64,000 bases of DNA from Spongiibacter tropicus DSM 19543 (GTDB lineage: Bacteria; Pseudomonadota; Gammaproteobacteria; Pseudomonadales; Spongiibacteraceae). A program made the translations under genes and the position numbers. Position 1 is the stretch's first letter; each line of letters begins with the position of its first letter. Location: NCBI RefSeq assembly GCF_000420325.1, contig NZ_ATUS01000005.1, positions 62,001 to 126,000 on the forward strand. Reading direction: 5' to 3'. The notes under the pieces are model-generated. The model was not told where the DNA came from. It did no database searches and worked only from the letters and a program-made list of their open reading frames with translations. Positions 1-8,697 of the stretch are shown one piece after another.

Positions 1-575
1 TCGATAATCTGCTGTCTTGTTTTATCGGTTTGCAGGCGCTGTTGCTGGCCCCTGCCGACAAGCACAGTGTGTTGGTCTGCAATGACCACGAAGAAGTGGG
101 CAGTATGTCCAGCAGCGGTGCTCAGGGACCGATGCTGGAGTCGACGCTGCGCCGCATTGCCGGGGATGAAAGCCGTTGGCAGCGAGCGATTGCGCACTCC
201 ACCATGATCTCGGCGGACAATGCCCACGGCATCCACCCCAATTTCAGTGATCGCCACGACGCCAATCACGGCCCGCTGCTTAATCAGGGTGCGGTGATCA
301 AAATCAACGTTAACCAGCGCTATGCCACCAACAGCGAAACCAGTGCGATGTTCCGTCATCTCTGTGAGCAGCAGGGGCAACCGGTTCAGAGTTTTGTGGT
401 GCGCAGCGATATGGCTTGTGGCAGCACTATCGGGCCCATTACCGCGTCGGCCATCGGCGTGGCGACGCTGGATATCGGCGTGCCGACCTTTGCCATGCAC
501 TCCATCCGCGAGCTGGCGGGCAGTGACGATGCGGTGGGCTTGAGTCAGGTCTTGGCGGCGTTCTACTCGCGCTGA
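1..575 (+). CDS. M18 family aminopeptidase, C-terminal part (5' end outside window)
   Basis: Zinc aminopeptidase that removes N-terminal residues from peptides in the cytoplasm. About 190 C-terminal residues are visible, open from base 3 in frame and ending at TGA 573-575. Two family signatures are seen: NDHEEVGS, carrying metal ligands and the catalytic glutamate, and MHSIRE near the end, which supplies a late metal ligand. A full family member has about 430 residues, so more than half lies upstream of the window. The TTG at 30 is not the real start, because the reading frame continues to the window edge with conserved residues (DNLLSCF). The exact paralogue name (ApeB or PepC-like) cannot be decided. 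Confidence 0.9.
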   Translation, partial: DNLLSCFIGLQALLLAPADKHSVLVCNDHEEVGSMSSSGAQGPMLESTLRRIAGDESRWQRAIAHSTMISADNAHGIHPNFSDRHDANHGPLLNQGAVIKINVNQRYATNSETSAMFRHLCEQQGQPVQSFVVRSDMACGSTIGPITASAIGVATLDIGVPTFAMHSIRELAGSDDAVGLSQVLAAFYSR

Positions 576-644
576 GAAAGGCGCTACGCTTGCTTGAGAA
601 GTGCGCTGAGCTTGCCTTATAAGTGCGCTGAGCGCTAAGGCGCG

Positions 645-1061
645 TCAGGCGCTGGTCGACGGGGGAATCGCATAGGTTCCCACCGCGTGCGCGACAGGTT
701 CATCGCTACCTTCGGAATAGAGGTAGACCTCGCCAGTGGCGAGCAAGCGCCCGGCTTTCAGTAGTTTGCAGCGGCCGATAATGGTTTTTCCCGCCGCAGG
801 CTTACGCAGGAAATTTATATTGAGGTTGGTGGTGACGGCCAGCGGCACAATGCCGATGTGCCCGAGGATGGCCACGTAGAGCGCCAAGTCGGCAACACTC
901 ATCAGGGTCGGGCCGGAGACGGTGCCGCCGGGGCGAAGGTGCGCATCATCCACCGGCAGAGATACCGTCGCACTCAGCTCGCCAATCTCATCAACAAGAC
1001 AGTGACTCTGCGGGAACTCTGCGGCAATGAATGCCGCAACCTCATCTTTGCTGGCTGTCAT
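645..1061 (-). CDS. PaaI-type hotdog-fold acyl-CoA thioesterase
   Basis: A 138-residue single hotdog domain, the usual size for PaaI/4HBT thioesterases, which hydrolyse acyl-CoA thioesters in the cytoplasm. The central stretch RPGGTVSGPTLMSVADLALY corresponds to the long hotdog helix, with Asp in the usual catalytic region. It ends 29 bases downstream of the crotonase-family gene on the same strand, so the two probably form an operon in acyl-CoA metabolism. No signal peptide or membrane segment. The substrate cannot be predicted. Confidence 0.8.
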   Translation of the reverse strand: MTASKDEVAAFIAAEFPQSHCLVDEIGELSATVSLPVDDAHLRPGGTVSGPTLMSVADLALYVAILGHIGIVPLAVTTNLNINFLRKPAAGKTIIGRCKLLKAGRLLATGEVYLYSEGSDEPVAHAVGTYAIPPSTSA

Positions 1062-1090
1062 GGTGGACTCTCGACGGCATGCGATCCGGA

Positions 1091-1882
1091 TTACTCGCCT
1101 TTGAAAGCCGGTTTGCGGCGCTCGATAAATGACGCGAGTCCCTCGCGACCATCGGCCGTGCCAATACAGCGCGAAATACCCCGGCTTTCCAGTTCAAGCT
1201 GGGTTTCCAGACTGGTTTCATAGCTGCCCAGCAGCAGGCGGCGGACTTCGCCGTAGGCTTCGGTGGGGCCATTGGCAATCTGCGCAGCCAGCTTCCCAGC
1301 TTCTTCCGTCAGGGCATCATCGGCAACGACTTTAGTGAGCAGCCCCCATTCCAGCGCTTCGTCGGCGCTCAGAACGCGGTTGGTAAAAATCAGTTCCTGG
1401 GCGCGGCGCAGGCCGACCAGTTTTGGCAGCAGGGCCGTGGCGCCGCCATCGGGGCTGACCGCAATGCCGGTATAGGCCATGGTGAATTTGGCTTTCTCCG
1501 ATGCAACGACCAGATCACCGGCCATTGCCAGACTGAAACCGGCACCCGCTGCGGTGCCATTTACGGCGACAATCAGCGGTGCGCGCATGCGGGCAAAACG
1601 GCTGCTGGCAGCATGCAGATGGGCGGTAATATCTTTGATCAGTTGCGGGGCCTTATCTTGCGCGGCGTGAAAGCTGGCAACATCGCCGCCGGCACAGAAC
1701 ATCTTGCCCTCGGCGGTCAGCACGACGGCGCGAATCTCACTGTCGCTGTCGCAGAGGATGGCGGTCTGCATCAGTTCTTGCCCCATTTTGAGGTTAATGC
1801 TGTGCGCGGCATCGGGACGATTCAGGGTGATGGTGGCAACGCCATTGGCTTTTTCAAAACGAAGGGTTTCAAACTGACTCAT
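1091..1882 (-). CDS. Enoyl-CoA hydratase/isomerase (crotonase) family protein
   Basis: A crotonase-fold protein of 263 residues when started at ATG 1882 (MSQFETLRF). An upstream in-frame extension to 1945 lacks family similarity and is rejected as the start. The oxyanion-hole region reads NGTAAGAGFSLA. The acidic position that is Glu in true hydratases appears as SPDGGATALL, as in PaaG-type isomerases, so isomerase chemistry on a CoA thioester is more likely than classic hydration. It lies upstream of a thioesterase in a likely two-gene operon. It is soluble and cytoplasmic. The substrate is unknown. Confidence 0.85.
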   Translation of the reverse strand: MSQFETLRFEKANGVATITLNRPDAAHSINLKMGQELMQTAILCDSDSEIRAVVLTAEGKMFCAGGDVASFHAAQDKAPQLIKDITAHLHAASSRFARMRAPLIVAVNGTAAGAGFSLAMAGDLVVASEKAKFTMAYTGIAVSPDGGATALLPKLVGLRRAQELIFTNRVLSADEALEWGLLTKVVADDALTEEAGKLAAQIANGPTEAYGEVRRLLLGSYETSLETQLELESRGISRCIGTADGREGLASFIERRKPAFKGE

Positions 1883-1982
1883 TGCTATCCGGTTCCGATT
1901 TTCTGGGAGAGACGGGAGAGTAGAACAGCGCTGCTGTCGGGTCAACGAGCGCGTATACTGCCGCTTTTGCCCGGAGTTGCCG

Positions 1983-3095
1983 ATGCGTTGCCTGCTGCTA
2001 TCTGCCTATCACGCCCAAAGCCATGCGGCTTGGGCAGAGGGTTTGATGGCCACCTTGCCGGAGGTGGACTGGACGCTGCTGACCCTGCCGCCGCGCTATT
2101 TCAGTTGGCGTCTGCGGGGCAACAGTTTGAGCTGGGCGATGTTGGCAAGGGACGCGCTGGAAGCCGACTACGATGTGTTGTTGGCAAGCTCAATGACCGA
2201 TCTGTCGGCGCTGCGTGGGCTGTGCCCGGCCCTGTGTCGCCTGCCGACAGCGGTGTATTTCCATGAAAACCAGTTTGCCTATCCCGGCAGCGATCGTCAG
2301 CGCCAGAGTGTGGAGCCGCAGATGCTCAATCTCTATACCGCACTGGCCGCTGACCGAGTGTTGTTTAACAGTGCCTATAACCGTGACAGCTTCCTCGAGG
2401 GGGCTGACGAGTTGCTGCGCAAGCTGCCGGATTTCAGTCCCCGGCAGGAAGTGATGGCGAAGCTGGCACAGAGCGAGGTGCTGCCGGTAGGGCTGTCTGC
2501 CCCCGAGCCGCTGGCGCCGCGTGAAGGTGGCGAGCGATTGTCGCTGCTGTGGAATCACCGCTGGGAATACGACAAAGGTCCTGAGCAACTGTTGGCGATC
2601 TTGCAGGCCTGCGACGCCGCGGCGTTGCCGTTGGATATTCATCTTGTGGGTCAGCAGTTTCGCCAGCAACCCGAGGCCTTCGCCCAGATTGAACAACTGC
2701 TGGCCGCAAGCAGAAGTCTGCGCAAGGGGCAGTGGGGCTATGTGGAGGACGCTGCGGCGTATCGTCAGTTGCTGGCATCTGCAGATGTGGTGTTGTCGAC
2801 AGCGCTGCACGATTTTCAGGGGCTGTCGGTGATGGAGGCGGTGGCAGCGGGCTGTCGGCCGCTATTGCCCGCGAGGCTCTGTTATCCCCAGTGGTTTGCC
2901 GACGACTGCCTTTACCCGAGTTCACCGGCGTCACCGCAGCGGGAAGGGCAGGCGGTCGCTGCCATCCTCAAACAGTGGCAGCAACAGAAGCGACGGGCGG
3001 GCCTGAGCGCACCGTCGCTGTCGCCGTTGTACTGGTCTTCGCTGGCTCCGCAATACCGGCAGCTATTGGCCGGGCTGGCGGGCTTGCGGCGGTGA
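1983..3095 (+). CDS. DUF3524/GT4 glycosyltransferase, QTMAN-like (queuosine tRNA mannosyltransferase family)
   Basis: A 370-residue protein. The N-terminal half carries the DUF3524 pattern ([15 protein letters not shown], then HENQFAYP near residue 95). The C-terminal half is a GT4-like Rossmann domain with [12 protein letters not shown] and a late [16 protein letters not shown] nucleotide-sugar motif. Known relatives (GTDC1/QTMAN) mannosylate queuosine in tRNA-Asp; bacterial substrates are less certain. I chose ATG 1983 because GGAG at 1973 is spaced six bases from it; a TTG at 1977 is the alternative. trpS follows 61 bases later. The queuosine genes queA and tgt lie 15 kb downstream, which is suggestive but not linked. 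Confidence 0.75.
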   Translation: MRCLLLSAYHAQSHAAWAEGLMATLPEVDWTLLTLPPRYFSWRLRGNSLSWAMLARDALEADYDVLLASSMTDLSALRGLCPALCRLPTAVYFHENQFAYPGSDRQRQSVEPQMLNLYTALAADRVLFNSAYNRDSFLEGADELLRKLPDFSPRQEVMAKLAQSEVLPVGLSAPEPLAPREGGERLSLLWNHRWEYDKGPEQLLAILQACDAAALPLDIHLVGQQFRQQPEAFAQIEQLLAASRSLRKGQWGYVEDAAAYRQLLASADVVLSTALHDFQGLSVMEAVAAGCRPLLPARLCYPQWFADDCLYPSSPASPQREGQAVAAILKQWQQQKRRAGLSAPSLSPLYWSSLAPQYRQLLAGLAGLRR

Positions 3096-3156
3096 CAGTC
3101 GCCGGGTGAGCCAGTATCATAAGCGCCTTTATTTCACAGGCAGACAGGACACTCTC

Positions 3157-4164
3157 ATGGCAAAAAACCGGGTTCTTACCGGCATTACCACCACCGGCAC
3201 ACCACACCTGGGGAATTTCGTCGGTGCTATTCGCCCGGCTATTGCCGAGAGTCAGTCTACTGAGCAGGACAGCTTCTTTTTTCTGGCGGATTACCATGCG
3301 CTGATCAAGTGTCAGGACCCGGCTGCGGTTCACCAATCAGCCCGTGAGATCGCGGCCACTTGGTTGGCATTGGGGCTGGATACCGACCGTTCGACCTTTT
3401 ACCGCCAGTCTGATGTGCCCGAAATTACCGAGCTGATGTGGGTGCTGACCTGTGTTTCAGGCAAAGGCCTGATGAATCGCGCCCACGCTTACAAAGCGGC
3501 CGTGCAGGACAATGAAGAGAAGGGCGAAGACGCTGACTTCGGCGTGACTATGGGCCTGTTTTGCTACCCGGTGCTGATGGCGGCGGATATTCTGATGTTC
3601 AATGCCCAGCGGGTGCCAGTGGGGCGCGACCAGATTCAACATCTGGAAATGGCTCGGGATATCGCTCAACGCTTCAACCATATCTACGGTGAGACTTTCG
3701 TGCTGCCTGAAGCGGTAGTCGATGACGACGTGGCGGTGCTCAGTGGGCTCGATGGCCGCAAAATGAGCAAGAGCTACGGCAATACTATTCCGCTGTTTTT
3801 GCCAGAGAAGCAGTTGAAGAAGCACATCAATAAAATCAAAACCAATCTGTTGGAGCCGGGCGAACCCAAAGATCCGGATACCTCCACGGTGTTCCAGATC
3901 TGGCAGGCTTTTGCCACACCGGAGCAAACGGCGGAGATGCGCAAGGAGTTTGAAGCCGGTATCGCCTGGGGTGAAGCCAAGAAGCAGCTCTTTGAATTGA
4001 TCAACGGCCAGATCAGTGAAGCGCGTCAGCGCTATAACGAGATTCTGGAAGATGGGGCGTTTCTCGATGCCGAATTGGCGAAGGGCGCGGAAAAGGCCCG
4101 TGCTGAGGCTGCATCCCAGTTAGACAAGGTGCGCAAGGCCGTCGGCCTGTCACGCTTTGGCTGA
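3157..4164 (+). CDS. trpS: Tryptophanyl-tRNA synthetase
   Basis: Class I aminoacyl-tRNA synthetase that charges tRNA-Trp with tryptophan in the cytoplasm. From ATG 3157 it has 335 residues, the usual bacterial length. The HIGH-type signature appears as TGTPHLGNF near residues 12-20 and the KMSKS loop as [10 protein letters not shown] near residue 200. The upstream in-frame extension to 3106 overlaps the intergenic region and has no conservation. It probably has its own promoter after the glycosyltransferase gene. Nothing is unusual in the catalytic motifs. Confidence 0.97.
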   Translation: MAKNRVLTGITTTGTPHLGNFVGAIRPAIAESQSTEQDSFFFLADYHALIKCQDPAAVHQSAREIAATWLALGLDTDRSTFYRQSDVPEITELMWVLTCVSGKGLMNRAHAYKAAVQDNEEKGEDADFGVTMGLFCYPVLMAADILMFNAQRVPVGRDQIQHLEMARDIAQRFNHIYGETFVLPEAVVDDDVAVLSGLDGRKMSKSYGNTIPLFLPEKQLKKHINKIKTNLLEPGEPKDPDTSTVFQIWQAFATPEQTAEMRKEFEAGIAWGEAKKQLFELINGQISEARQRYNEILEDGAFLDAELAKGAEKARAEAASQLDKVRKAVGLSRFG

Positions 4165-4172
4165 AACGCGGT

Positions 4173-4439
4173 TCAGAACTCGGCAGAGAGTGCCAGTCCT
4201 CTCAATCCCATTTCCAGATGCACGCCGCTGCGGTGACGCAGCGACAGCGTGCCGTTAGTGCGGTCGTGGCGAATATTGAGCTTGGGCAGCAGTTCTCTTT
4301 CTTTGATGATCACTTGTGGGTAGCGCAGTAGCGGCTTGCTGACAGCCTGCAAGCGCATGCCGCTGAAGTCGGTTTGTGCCTGAGCACGGGCGATACCACT
4401 TGCCAGCGTAAACGCAACGATCAACATCAGACATTTCAT
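4173..4439 (-). CDS. Small secreted protein of unknown function
   Basis: An 88-residue product with a clear signal peptide (MKCLMLIVAFTLASGIARAQA), leaving a mature part of about 67 residues rich in arginine and leucine. I do not recognise a family. It lies 188 bases downstream of the TonB-dependent receptor on the same strand, separated by a GC-rich hairpin, so co-transcription is uncertain. It converges with trpS, whose stop is 8 bases away. Periplasmic location is inferred from the signal only. Confidence 0.55.
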   Translation of the reverse strand: MKCLMLIVAFTLASGIARAQAQTDFSGMRLQAVSKPLLRYPQVIIKERELLPKLNIRHDRTNGTLSLRHRSGVHLEMGLRGLALSAEF

Positions 4440-4588
4440 GTGGTAACCCCCCGTGTGAGCACATCAGCGGCTCGCGACATGGGCTTACTATTTCTGAATA
4501 CGGCGCATCGGCCTATACGGGCTGGGCGCGAAAGTGCGCTGGATCACGGCTTCTGCGGGAAAGTCGCAGTGGGCTTAGGTAGTTCTAC

Positions 4589-4611
4589 GAGGGCGGCAGG
4601 AGGCCGCCCTC
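4589..4611 (-). terminator. GC-rich hairpin after TonB-dependent receptor gene
   Basis: Perfect 9-base arms GAGGGCGGC and GCCGCCCTC around a 5-base loop, 17 bases past the receptor stop. No clear T-run follows on the minus strand, so it is a possible terminator or mRNA-stabilising hairpin. Confidence 0.4.
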
Positions 4612-4627
4612 GGAAGGGGGAGCAAGG

Positions 4628-6682
4628 TCAGAAATCCACGCCCAGTTCGACGAAGACACTGCGCGGTTCACCGATAAAGTAGCGGTAATTGCCAAAGGCG
4701 TAATCAGCGCGCTCGGCGTAATCCACATCGGCGAGATTATTGACGCGCACGATGCTGTACACATGATCGCCGTACTGCTGTCGCCACTGCGCGTTGACCA
4801 GGGTGTGGCCGGGGTAGCGGAACTGATTGTCGGCTTCCAGGTAATACTGCCCCTGGTGACTGGCCTCAAGGGTGAGCTGGGTGGCATTGGCCGCCTGCCA
4901 GACCAGCTGCGTGCTGGCGATCTGTCGCGGTGCGGTGTCCAGCTCATTGCCTTCCTTGGTCAGCACACTATTGTCATATTGGTGCTTGGCATAACTGCCT
5001 TGGAACAGCCACTGCAGCGAGTCGCTGATTGCCCAGCGTAGTTCGAGCTCCAATCCCCGGCTTTCAGTGCGGCCGCCATTGATATTCTGACGCAGACTGT
5101 CTTGAATAATCAGATCGTCTTTCTGTAGCCAGTACACCGAAGCCTGATAGCTGAAGCGCGAAAACTCGCCGCGCAAGCCCAGTTCTGCGGTATCCAGCGA
5201 TTCCTCGTCCAATTGCGCATTCAGTTGCTGTGCCTGCAGGCGGTACAGTTCACTGGCCTGAGGTGCACGGAAGCCGTGAGCCGCATTGGCAATCAACGAG
5301 GTGTTGTCGCTGAGCGGGTGCACCATGCCGACATGGAACGACCAGTTGCGGAAGCGCTCCTTGTCGTCGTCGGGGCGGGCATAGCGGCAGGCGCCGCCAC
5401 CACAGAGGCTGCCATCGGCCGCCGTATTGCCGCTGATCATGCGGTTGTCGTAGTCGTAAAATTGGATGTCGTAGCGTGCGCCAAAGCTGATATGCGTCGC
5501 GTCACCGGCTAGGTAATCACCGCCGATAAACCAGGCAAAGTAGCTGGCATCCACTTCGTAGTCGTAATGTTTCCCTTGAGGAAATACCCCGAAACCGGCG
5601 TCGTCCTGTGTTTCCTTCAGGAAGGCGCGGGTCATTTCCATATCAAAGCCGTTGTGCAGAGTAAGCCGGTCGCTGCTGCGTTGATAAAAGGCCGTTTGCA
5701 CACCTACGCTGCGCTCGCCGTTTTCTTCCAGTGGCGTACCGGGCAGGAAGTGCTGAAGAAACTCCATGTCGGTGTAGCGGATGTAGGGGGTGACAATAAA
5801 GTGGCTGTCTTGACTGCCTTCCCGCTCAAAGCGGCTGTAGTACCGAAAACTCTGGCTGTTGCGGTAGGCCTCCGGGTTGGGATTTTCACGCTTTCGACCG
5901 TCGTCTTTATAGGCATCTTTGCCGAGGACATAGCCCGCCGTTTCCTGCTGGAGATTAGCCGCCGACAGCAGCGACTGCACGCTCCACACCTCGCCCTGAT
6001 AATCGTGGCGCAGGGAAAGCTTTTGCTGATCGTAGCCGGAGTCGTCTTTATAGCCGCCATCGTGTTCGCCGTGGGCGCTAATCCGGTAGGCATGTTTGCC
6101 GACAGTGTCGCTGTGGGTAAATTTCAGGCGGCTGTAGTCATGGGGGCCACCTTCTGCCGCAATGCGGGTTTCGCGCTCATCGCTGGGCGCGCGACTGATC
6201 ACGTTAATGACGCCGTTGAGGGCGTTACTGCCGTGGACGGCGGTGCCCGGCCCGCGCAGTACTTCGATGCGCCCGGCCTGTTCGCTGTTGACGTCAAACA
6301 GCATGTTTACATTGCAGAAGCCCGGGGCTCTCAGCGGGATACCATCTTCCGCAAAATAGAAGGTGCCGCAGCTACCCGCGCCGGTAAGTACGGCCGAGCG
6401 AATGGCGGTAAGGTGTTCCTGACCGTTGCCGCGACTGATCACCACGCCGGGAATACGATTGAGCAATTCACTGATATGGCTGTGGCCCAAGCGGTCGATA
6501 CTGGATTGATCAACAATACTGAGCGCCTGACTCAAATCACTCAAGTCGCGCTCGGTGCGGCTGGCGGTAACGGCGACTTCTTCCATGGAAACCTGATTGG
6601 CGGCGTCCTCTGCCCACAGTGTCTGGCTGATCACCAAGCCCAGTAATGCGGATGCGCTGGCGCGCATAGCCGTTGTTTTCAT
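4628..6682 (-). CDS. TonB-dependent outer membrane receptor
   Basis: A 684-residue outer-membrane active transporter. A signal peptide ends near ...SQTLWAED. A TonB-box-like stretch (MEEVAVTASR) is followed by the plug domain (residues ~45-165; VEVLRGP-type motif seen as IEVLRGPGTAVHGSNALNGVINV). A 22-stranded barrel is expected for the rest, ending in a terminal Phe (ELGVDF) as in Omp85 substrates. Two Cys in the plug (GSCGTFYFAEDG and PGFCNVN) could form a disulfide. No cobalamin riboswitch or Fur box is obvious in the short upstream gap, so the ligand is unknown; the sequence is BtuB/CirA-like in style. It sits 33 bases downstream of a thioesterase gene. Confidence 0.9.
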   Translation of the reverse strand: MKTTAMRASASALLGLVISQTLWAEDAANQVSMEEVAVTASRTERDLSDLSQALSIVDQSSIDRLGHSHISELLNRIPGVVISRGNGQEHLTAIRSAVLTGAGSCGTFYFAEDGIPLRAPGFCNVNMLFDVNSEQAGRIEVLRGPGTAVHGSNALNGVINVISRAPSDERETRIAAEGGPHDYSRLKFTHSDTVGKHAYRISAHGEHDGGYKDDSGYDQQKLSLRHDYQGEVWSVQSLLSAANLQQETAGYVLGKDAYKDDGRKRENPNPEAYRNSQSFRYYSRFEREGSQDSHFIVTPYIRYTDMEFLQHFLPGTPLEENGERSVGVQTAFYQRSSDRLTLHNGFDMEMTRAFLKETQDDAGFGVFPQGKHYDYEVDASYFAWFIGGDYLAGDATHISFGARYDIQFYDYDNRMISGNTAADGSLCGGGACRYARPDDDKERFRNWSFHVGMVHPLSDNTSLIANAAHGFRAPQASELYRLQAQQLNAQLDEESLDTAELGLRGEFSRFSYQASVYWLQKDDLIIQDSLRQNINGGRTESRGLELELRWAISDSLQWLFQGSYAKHQYDNSVLTKEGNELDTAPRQIASTQLVWQAANATQLTLEASHQGQYYLEADNQFRYPGHTLVNAQWRQQYGDHVYSIVRVNNLADVDYAERADYAFGNYRYFIGEPRSVFVELGVDF

Positions 6683-6715
6683 GTTTTTACCCCGTGCCCT
6701 AAGGCCTTCTTGTGA

Positions 6716-7303
6716 TTAGATAATTCGGATAAACAGGCCTTCTGAAGAGGCCAGCAGCGTATCGCCGTCGTAACACTCGCCCAGGGCTACCACCTTTTTC
6801 TCGCCAATGTTTTCCAGCCAGGTGGTAAAGCGCAGTTCGCGGAACAATGGCAGCGGTTTTCGGTAGCTCACCTGCAAGGAGGCGGTATACCCCGGTGTAT
6901 TGTTATTCAGGCAGGCAAACGCCAAAAGCTGATCGAAAAGCAGGCTGATGATTCCCCCGTGTACGCTGTTCGGCGGCCCTTCATGGCGCCAGCCAAAAGT
7001 GACGGTGGAAACCACTTTGTTGCCTTCCAGTTCAACATCGATATCGGGGGAGTAGGCATTATACGCCCCGGTAGCCGGGCCGTATGGCAGGATGTCTTGC
7101 AGCCGTTCTCCCGCATTCGCGTTGTAATAGGGCATCAACTTCTGCCCCTGGTGCGCTTGCAAGTCCTGGTTCAGTTTATTGAGCTGAGACGTCATTGCAC
7201 CAAGCTCATCGCTGCTGGCATTCACATTCAGGCTGAGCTCCAGCGTATGCTGGAGTGCTGCGGTGAGGCGTTTCAGTTCCTGTTGAGCGTTATCGGCCGA
7301 CAT
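6716..7303 (-). CDS. PaaI/4HBT-type thioesterase
   Basis: A 195-residue protein from ATG 7303 (MSADNAQQEL); the longer frame upstream is low-complexity and unsupported. A helical N-terminal segment of about 70 residues precedes a hotdog domain with the motif NSVHGGIISLLFDQLLA, where the Asp is the usual catalytic residue and HGG the substrate-binding turn. The family hydrolyses acyl-CoA thioesters. It lies upstream of the TonB receptor on the same strand and is divergent from the diguanylate cyclase gene. Cytoplasmic; substrate unknown. Confidence 0.75.
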   Translation of the reverse strand: MSADNAQQELKRLTAALQHTLELSLNVNASSDELGAMTSQLNKLNQDLQAHQGQKLMPYYNANAGERLQDILPYGPATGAYNAYSPDIDVELEGNKVVSTVTFGWRHEGPPNSVHGGIISLLFDQLLAFACLNNNTPGYTASLQVSYRKPLPLFRELRFTTWLENIGEKKVVALGECYDGDTLLASSEGLFIRII

Positions 7304-7516
7304 GTTTCGGCATTCCTGTGCGTTTGTAATCGTAATGAGGCGAGCAGTGTAATCGCCGAAGGCGATCCTGCAAAGCATCCGCCCCCAAATGCGCGGCCTG
7401 CAGGCCTGTGCCGTTGTGGCGCCGGAATGTCGTCGCGGCCCGCTTGGTCGCGCGTTTTTGCCTGTAGCGGTAAGCCGTGCAAGAATAACCACAGAATCAA
7501 TAGTGCAGGGTTGGGA

Positions 7517-8608
7517 ATGACGAAATTCGTGACGATGCTCAACGGTAGTTCAGCCGAGCAGGCCCGTAATTTCTCCAGTGCTGAATTGATTCGACGTCGA
7601 TACGTTTCCTTCTTCATGCTCGCTTCACTGTTTCTGTGCGGCGTCATCCTGTCGATAACGCATTTTCTTGTTCCGCTGGAGCCAGTGGGGCAGCGATTGA
7701 TACGTGATTTTGGCATCCTGCTGTCGCTGGGAGCGCTGCTTGCCTACGTCGTACTCTGGATAAGCGGCAAGCGGGTGCTGGCGCTCAACCTTTTTATCAT
7801 CGCTCTGGCGCTGGGGATTGCGCGCGTTACCTTGCTGACCGGCGGTATTACTGCTCCCAGTACGATCATGCTGGTCGTGGTGCCCGTGCTGGCTTCAGTG
7901 AGCATAGACCTGCTGGCGGGCTTGTTGTGGCTGGCCATTGTGACGGTGTTCTGGACGCTGGTGTATCTGGCTCCAACGTTGGGGATTCCCGTTGAAAATG
8001 TAATGGCATCCGAGAATCGCGAGATTGGGGTTTTCATTAGCTGCATCTGTACTTCACTGCTTGCCATGTTCGCAACGGGATACTATGAGCGCAGCAATGC
8101 GGCATTGCGCCGTAAGCTTCAGTCGGAACATGCGCTGGCGGTTTACCACGGACAGCATGACCCGTTGACGGGGCTGATGAATCGCCGCTTCTTCGTCGAC
8201 ACAGTTAAGTCGTTTATTGCAGATCCGGCCATGAAGGGCTTTTGTATTCTCTATCTCGATCTCAACGCCTTTAAGCCGATTAATGACAATTATGGCCACC
8301 ATGTGGGCGATGAGGTGTTAATGGCGATAGGTCGCCGTCTGCGTGAGTGTTTTCGCGGGACGGATAGCTGTTGTCGCATTGGTGGCGATGAGTTCTGTGT
8401 ACTTGTTCCCATGGGCCAGCAAGCGCCGATTGCGGATGTCGTGAAGCGTGCGTCTGCGATCTTCAGCGAGCCCGTGGTCATCGAGGGGCGAGAGCTGGCT
8501 ATTTCGGCGTCTATCGGCAGCGCTGTTTTCCCTGCTGATGGGAAAACGTATGAAGAACTGCTGCACTCTGCAGACCAGCAGATGTACAGGGTAAAAAAGG
8601 CCAAGTAA
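7517..8608 (+). CDS. Membrane-bound diguanylate cyclase (GGDEF)
   Basis: A 363-residue protein that makes cyclic di-GMP from two GTP. I chose ATG 7517, preceded by GGGA; the open frame extends far upstream through the neighbour's antisense and is not real there. Five or six hydrophobic segments lie in residues ~35-195, then a linker helix, then a GGDEF domain with the intact signature RIGGDEF and DPLTGLMNRR at its start. No RxxD inhibitory site is obvious five residues before GGDEF (residues there read DSCCRIGG). No EAL domain. The membrane part looks like a sensory module but no known type is assigned. Confidence 0.9.
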   Translation: MTKFVTMLNGSSAEQARNFSSAELIRRRYVSFFMLASLFLCGVILSITHFLVPLEPVGQRLIRDFGILLSLGALLAYVVLWISGKRVLALNLFIIALALGIARVTLLTGGITAPSTIMLVVVPVLASVSIDLLAGLLWLAIVTVFWTLVYLAPTLGIPVENVMASENREIGVFISCICTSLLAMFATGYYERSNAALRRKLQSEHALAVYHGQHDPLTGLMNRRFFVDTVKSFIADPAMKGFCILYLDLNAFKPINDNYGHHVGDEVLMAIGRRLRECFRGTDSCCRIGGDEFCVLVPMGQQAPIADVVKRASAIFSEPVVIEGRELAISASIGSAVFPADGKTYEELLHSADQQMYRVKKAK

Positions 8609-8697
8609 GGCGCAGTGATGTTGAGCCCTTGCCTCCGCCTGTTTTAACGCGTCATGTTGTTGGCGCATGACTAGGACTTGATCCATTGTGGGGTCTT

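Noticed and set aside
6683-6715. Possible cobalamin riboswitch before the TonB receptor
   Set aside because: The gap is only 33 bases and the upstream region is a thioesterase gene; no B12-box-like sequence was seen.
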